This document shows positions 5,560 through 5,564 of a DNA stretch of 5,564 nucleotides, one piece after another. The position numbers and the translations under genes were made by a program. Where the stretch lies: positions 1-5,564 of the forward strand of contig CAZZIZ010000215.1 in assembly GCA_964654535.1 (NCBI GenBank), written 5' to 3'. The notes beneath the pieces were generated by a model. It was not told the origin of the DNA, did no database searches, and saw only the letters and a list, made by a program, of their open reading frames with translations. How positions within the stretch are numbered: the stretch's first letter is position 1; the number at the start of each line of letters is the position of its first letter. Source of the stretch: CAZZIZ01 sp964654535. Its GTDB lineage: Bacteria > Bacteroidota > Bacteroidia > Chitinophagales > UBA2359.

Positions 5560-5564
5560 GTTAA

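Larger units (their letters stand above)
5176..5564. other. Repeat-rich non-coding region to the window end
   Basis: No convincing gene is visible in these 389 bases. The region contains CTAGCTAG at 5188-5195, diverged repeat copy B, a three-unit nine-base tandem repeat, GCGAAGC twice (5334-5340 and 5371-5377), CTAGT-C-ACTAG at 5438-5448, TTAGC/GCTAA around six bases at 5485-5500, and a perfect hairpin at 5541-5559. A short plus-strand reading frame, open from 5442 to a TAA at 5562-5564, has no start codon and resembles no family I know. No strong terminator follows the DUF5916 stop. Confidence 0.5.

Overview
The window looks like ordinary chromosome from a member of the Bacteroidota, probably marine Cytophagales or Flavobacteriales. 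The clues are an outer-membrane protein of a type I associate with this phylum (CBM9-like domain plus DUF5916 barrel), A-rich leaders with weak Shine-Dalgarno sequences, one TAnnTTTG-type box, and structured degenerate repeats between genes. The species cannot be named from what is visible.

Layout. A small soluble protein of a conserved but poorly understood family is encoded on the minus strand (9-383). A 210-base divergent spacer separates it from a two-gene plus-strand operon. This operon encodes a DUF4212 symporter small subunit (594-851) and, 27 bases later, a 564-residue sodium:solute symporter of the acetate-permease-like VC_2705 type (879-2573). About 400 bases of repeat-rich non-coding DNA follow. 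Next comes a 733-residue secreted CBM9-like/DUF5916 outer-membrane barrel protein (2974-5175), and then about 390 bases of further repeat-rich non-coding DNA to the end.

How the genes relate. The two symporter genes form one unit: a large sodium-coupled transporter with its small two-helix partner, most likely taking up acetate or another short carboxylate across the inner membrane. The DUF5916 protein sits in the outer membrane and looks independently transcribed, since 400 bases and a candidate promoter separate it from the symporter. The small minus-strand gene is unrelated as far as the sequence shows.

The most interesting signal is outside the genes. The spacers just before and just after the DUF5916 gene share blocks of sequence in the same order and orientation. 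The gene is therefore bracketed by two diverged direct copies of one intergenic element, and the downstream copy appears to carry an extra segment of about 48 bases with GCGAAGC at its start and near its end. The upstream copy is preceded by a long inverted repeat with 12-base perfect arms. I see no CRISPR array, tRNA, rRNA, transposase or defence gene. Apart from the repeat architecture, nothing points strongly to a new biological system.
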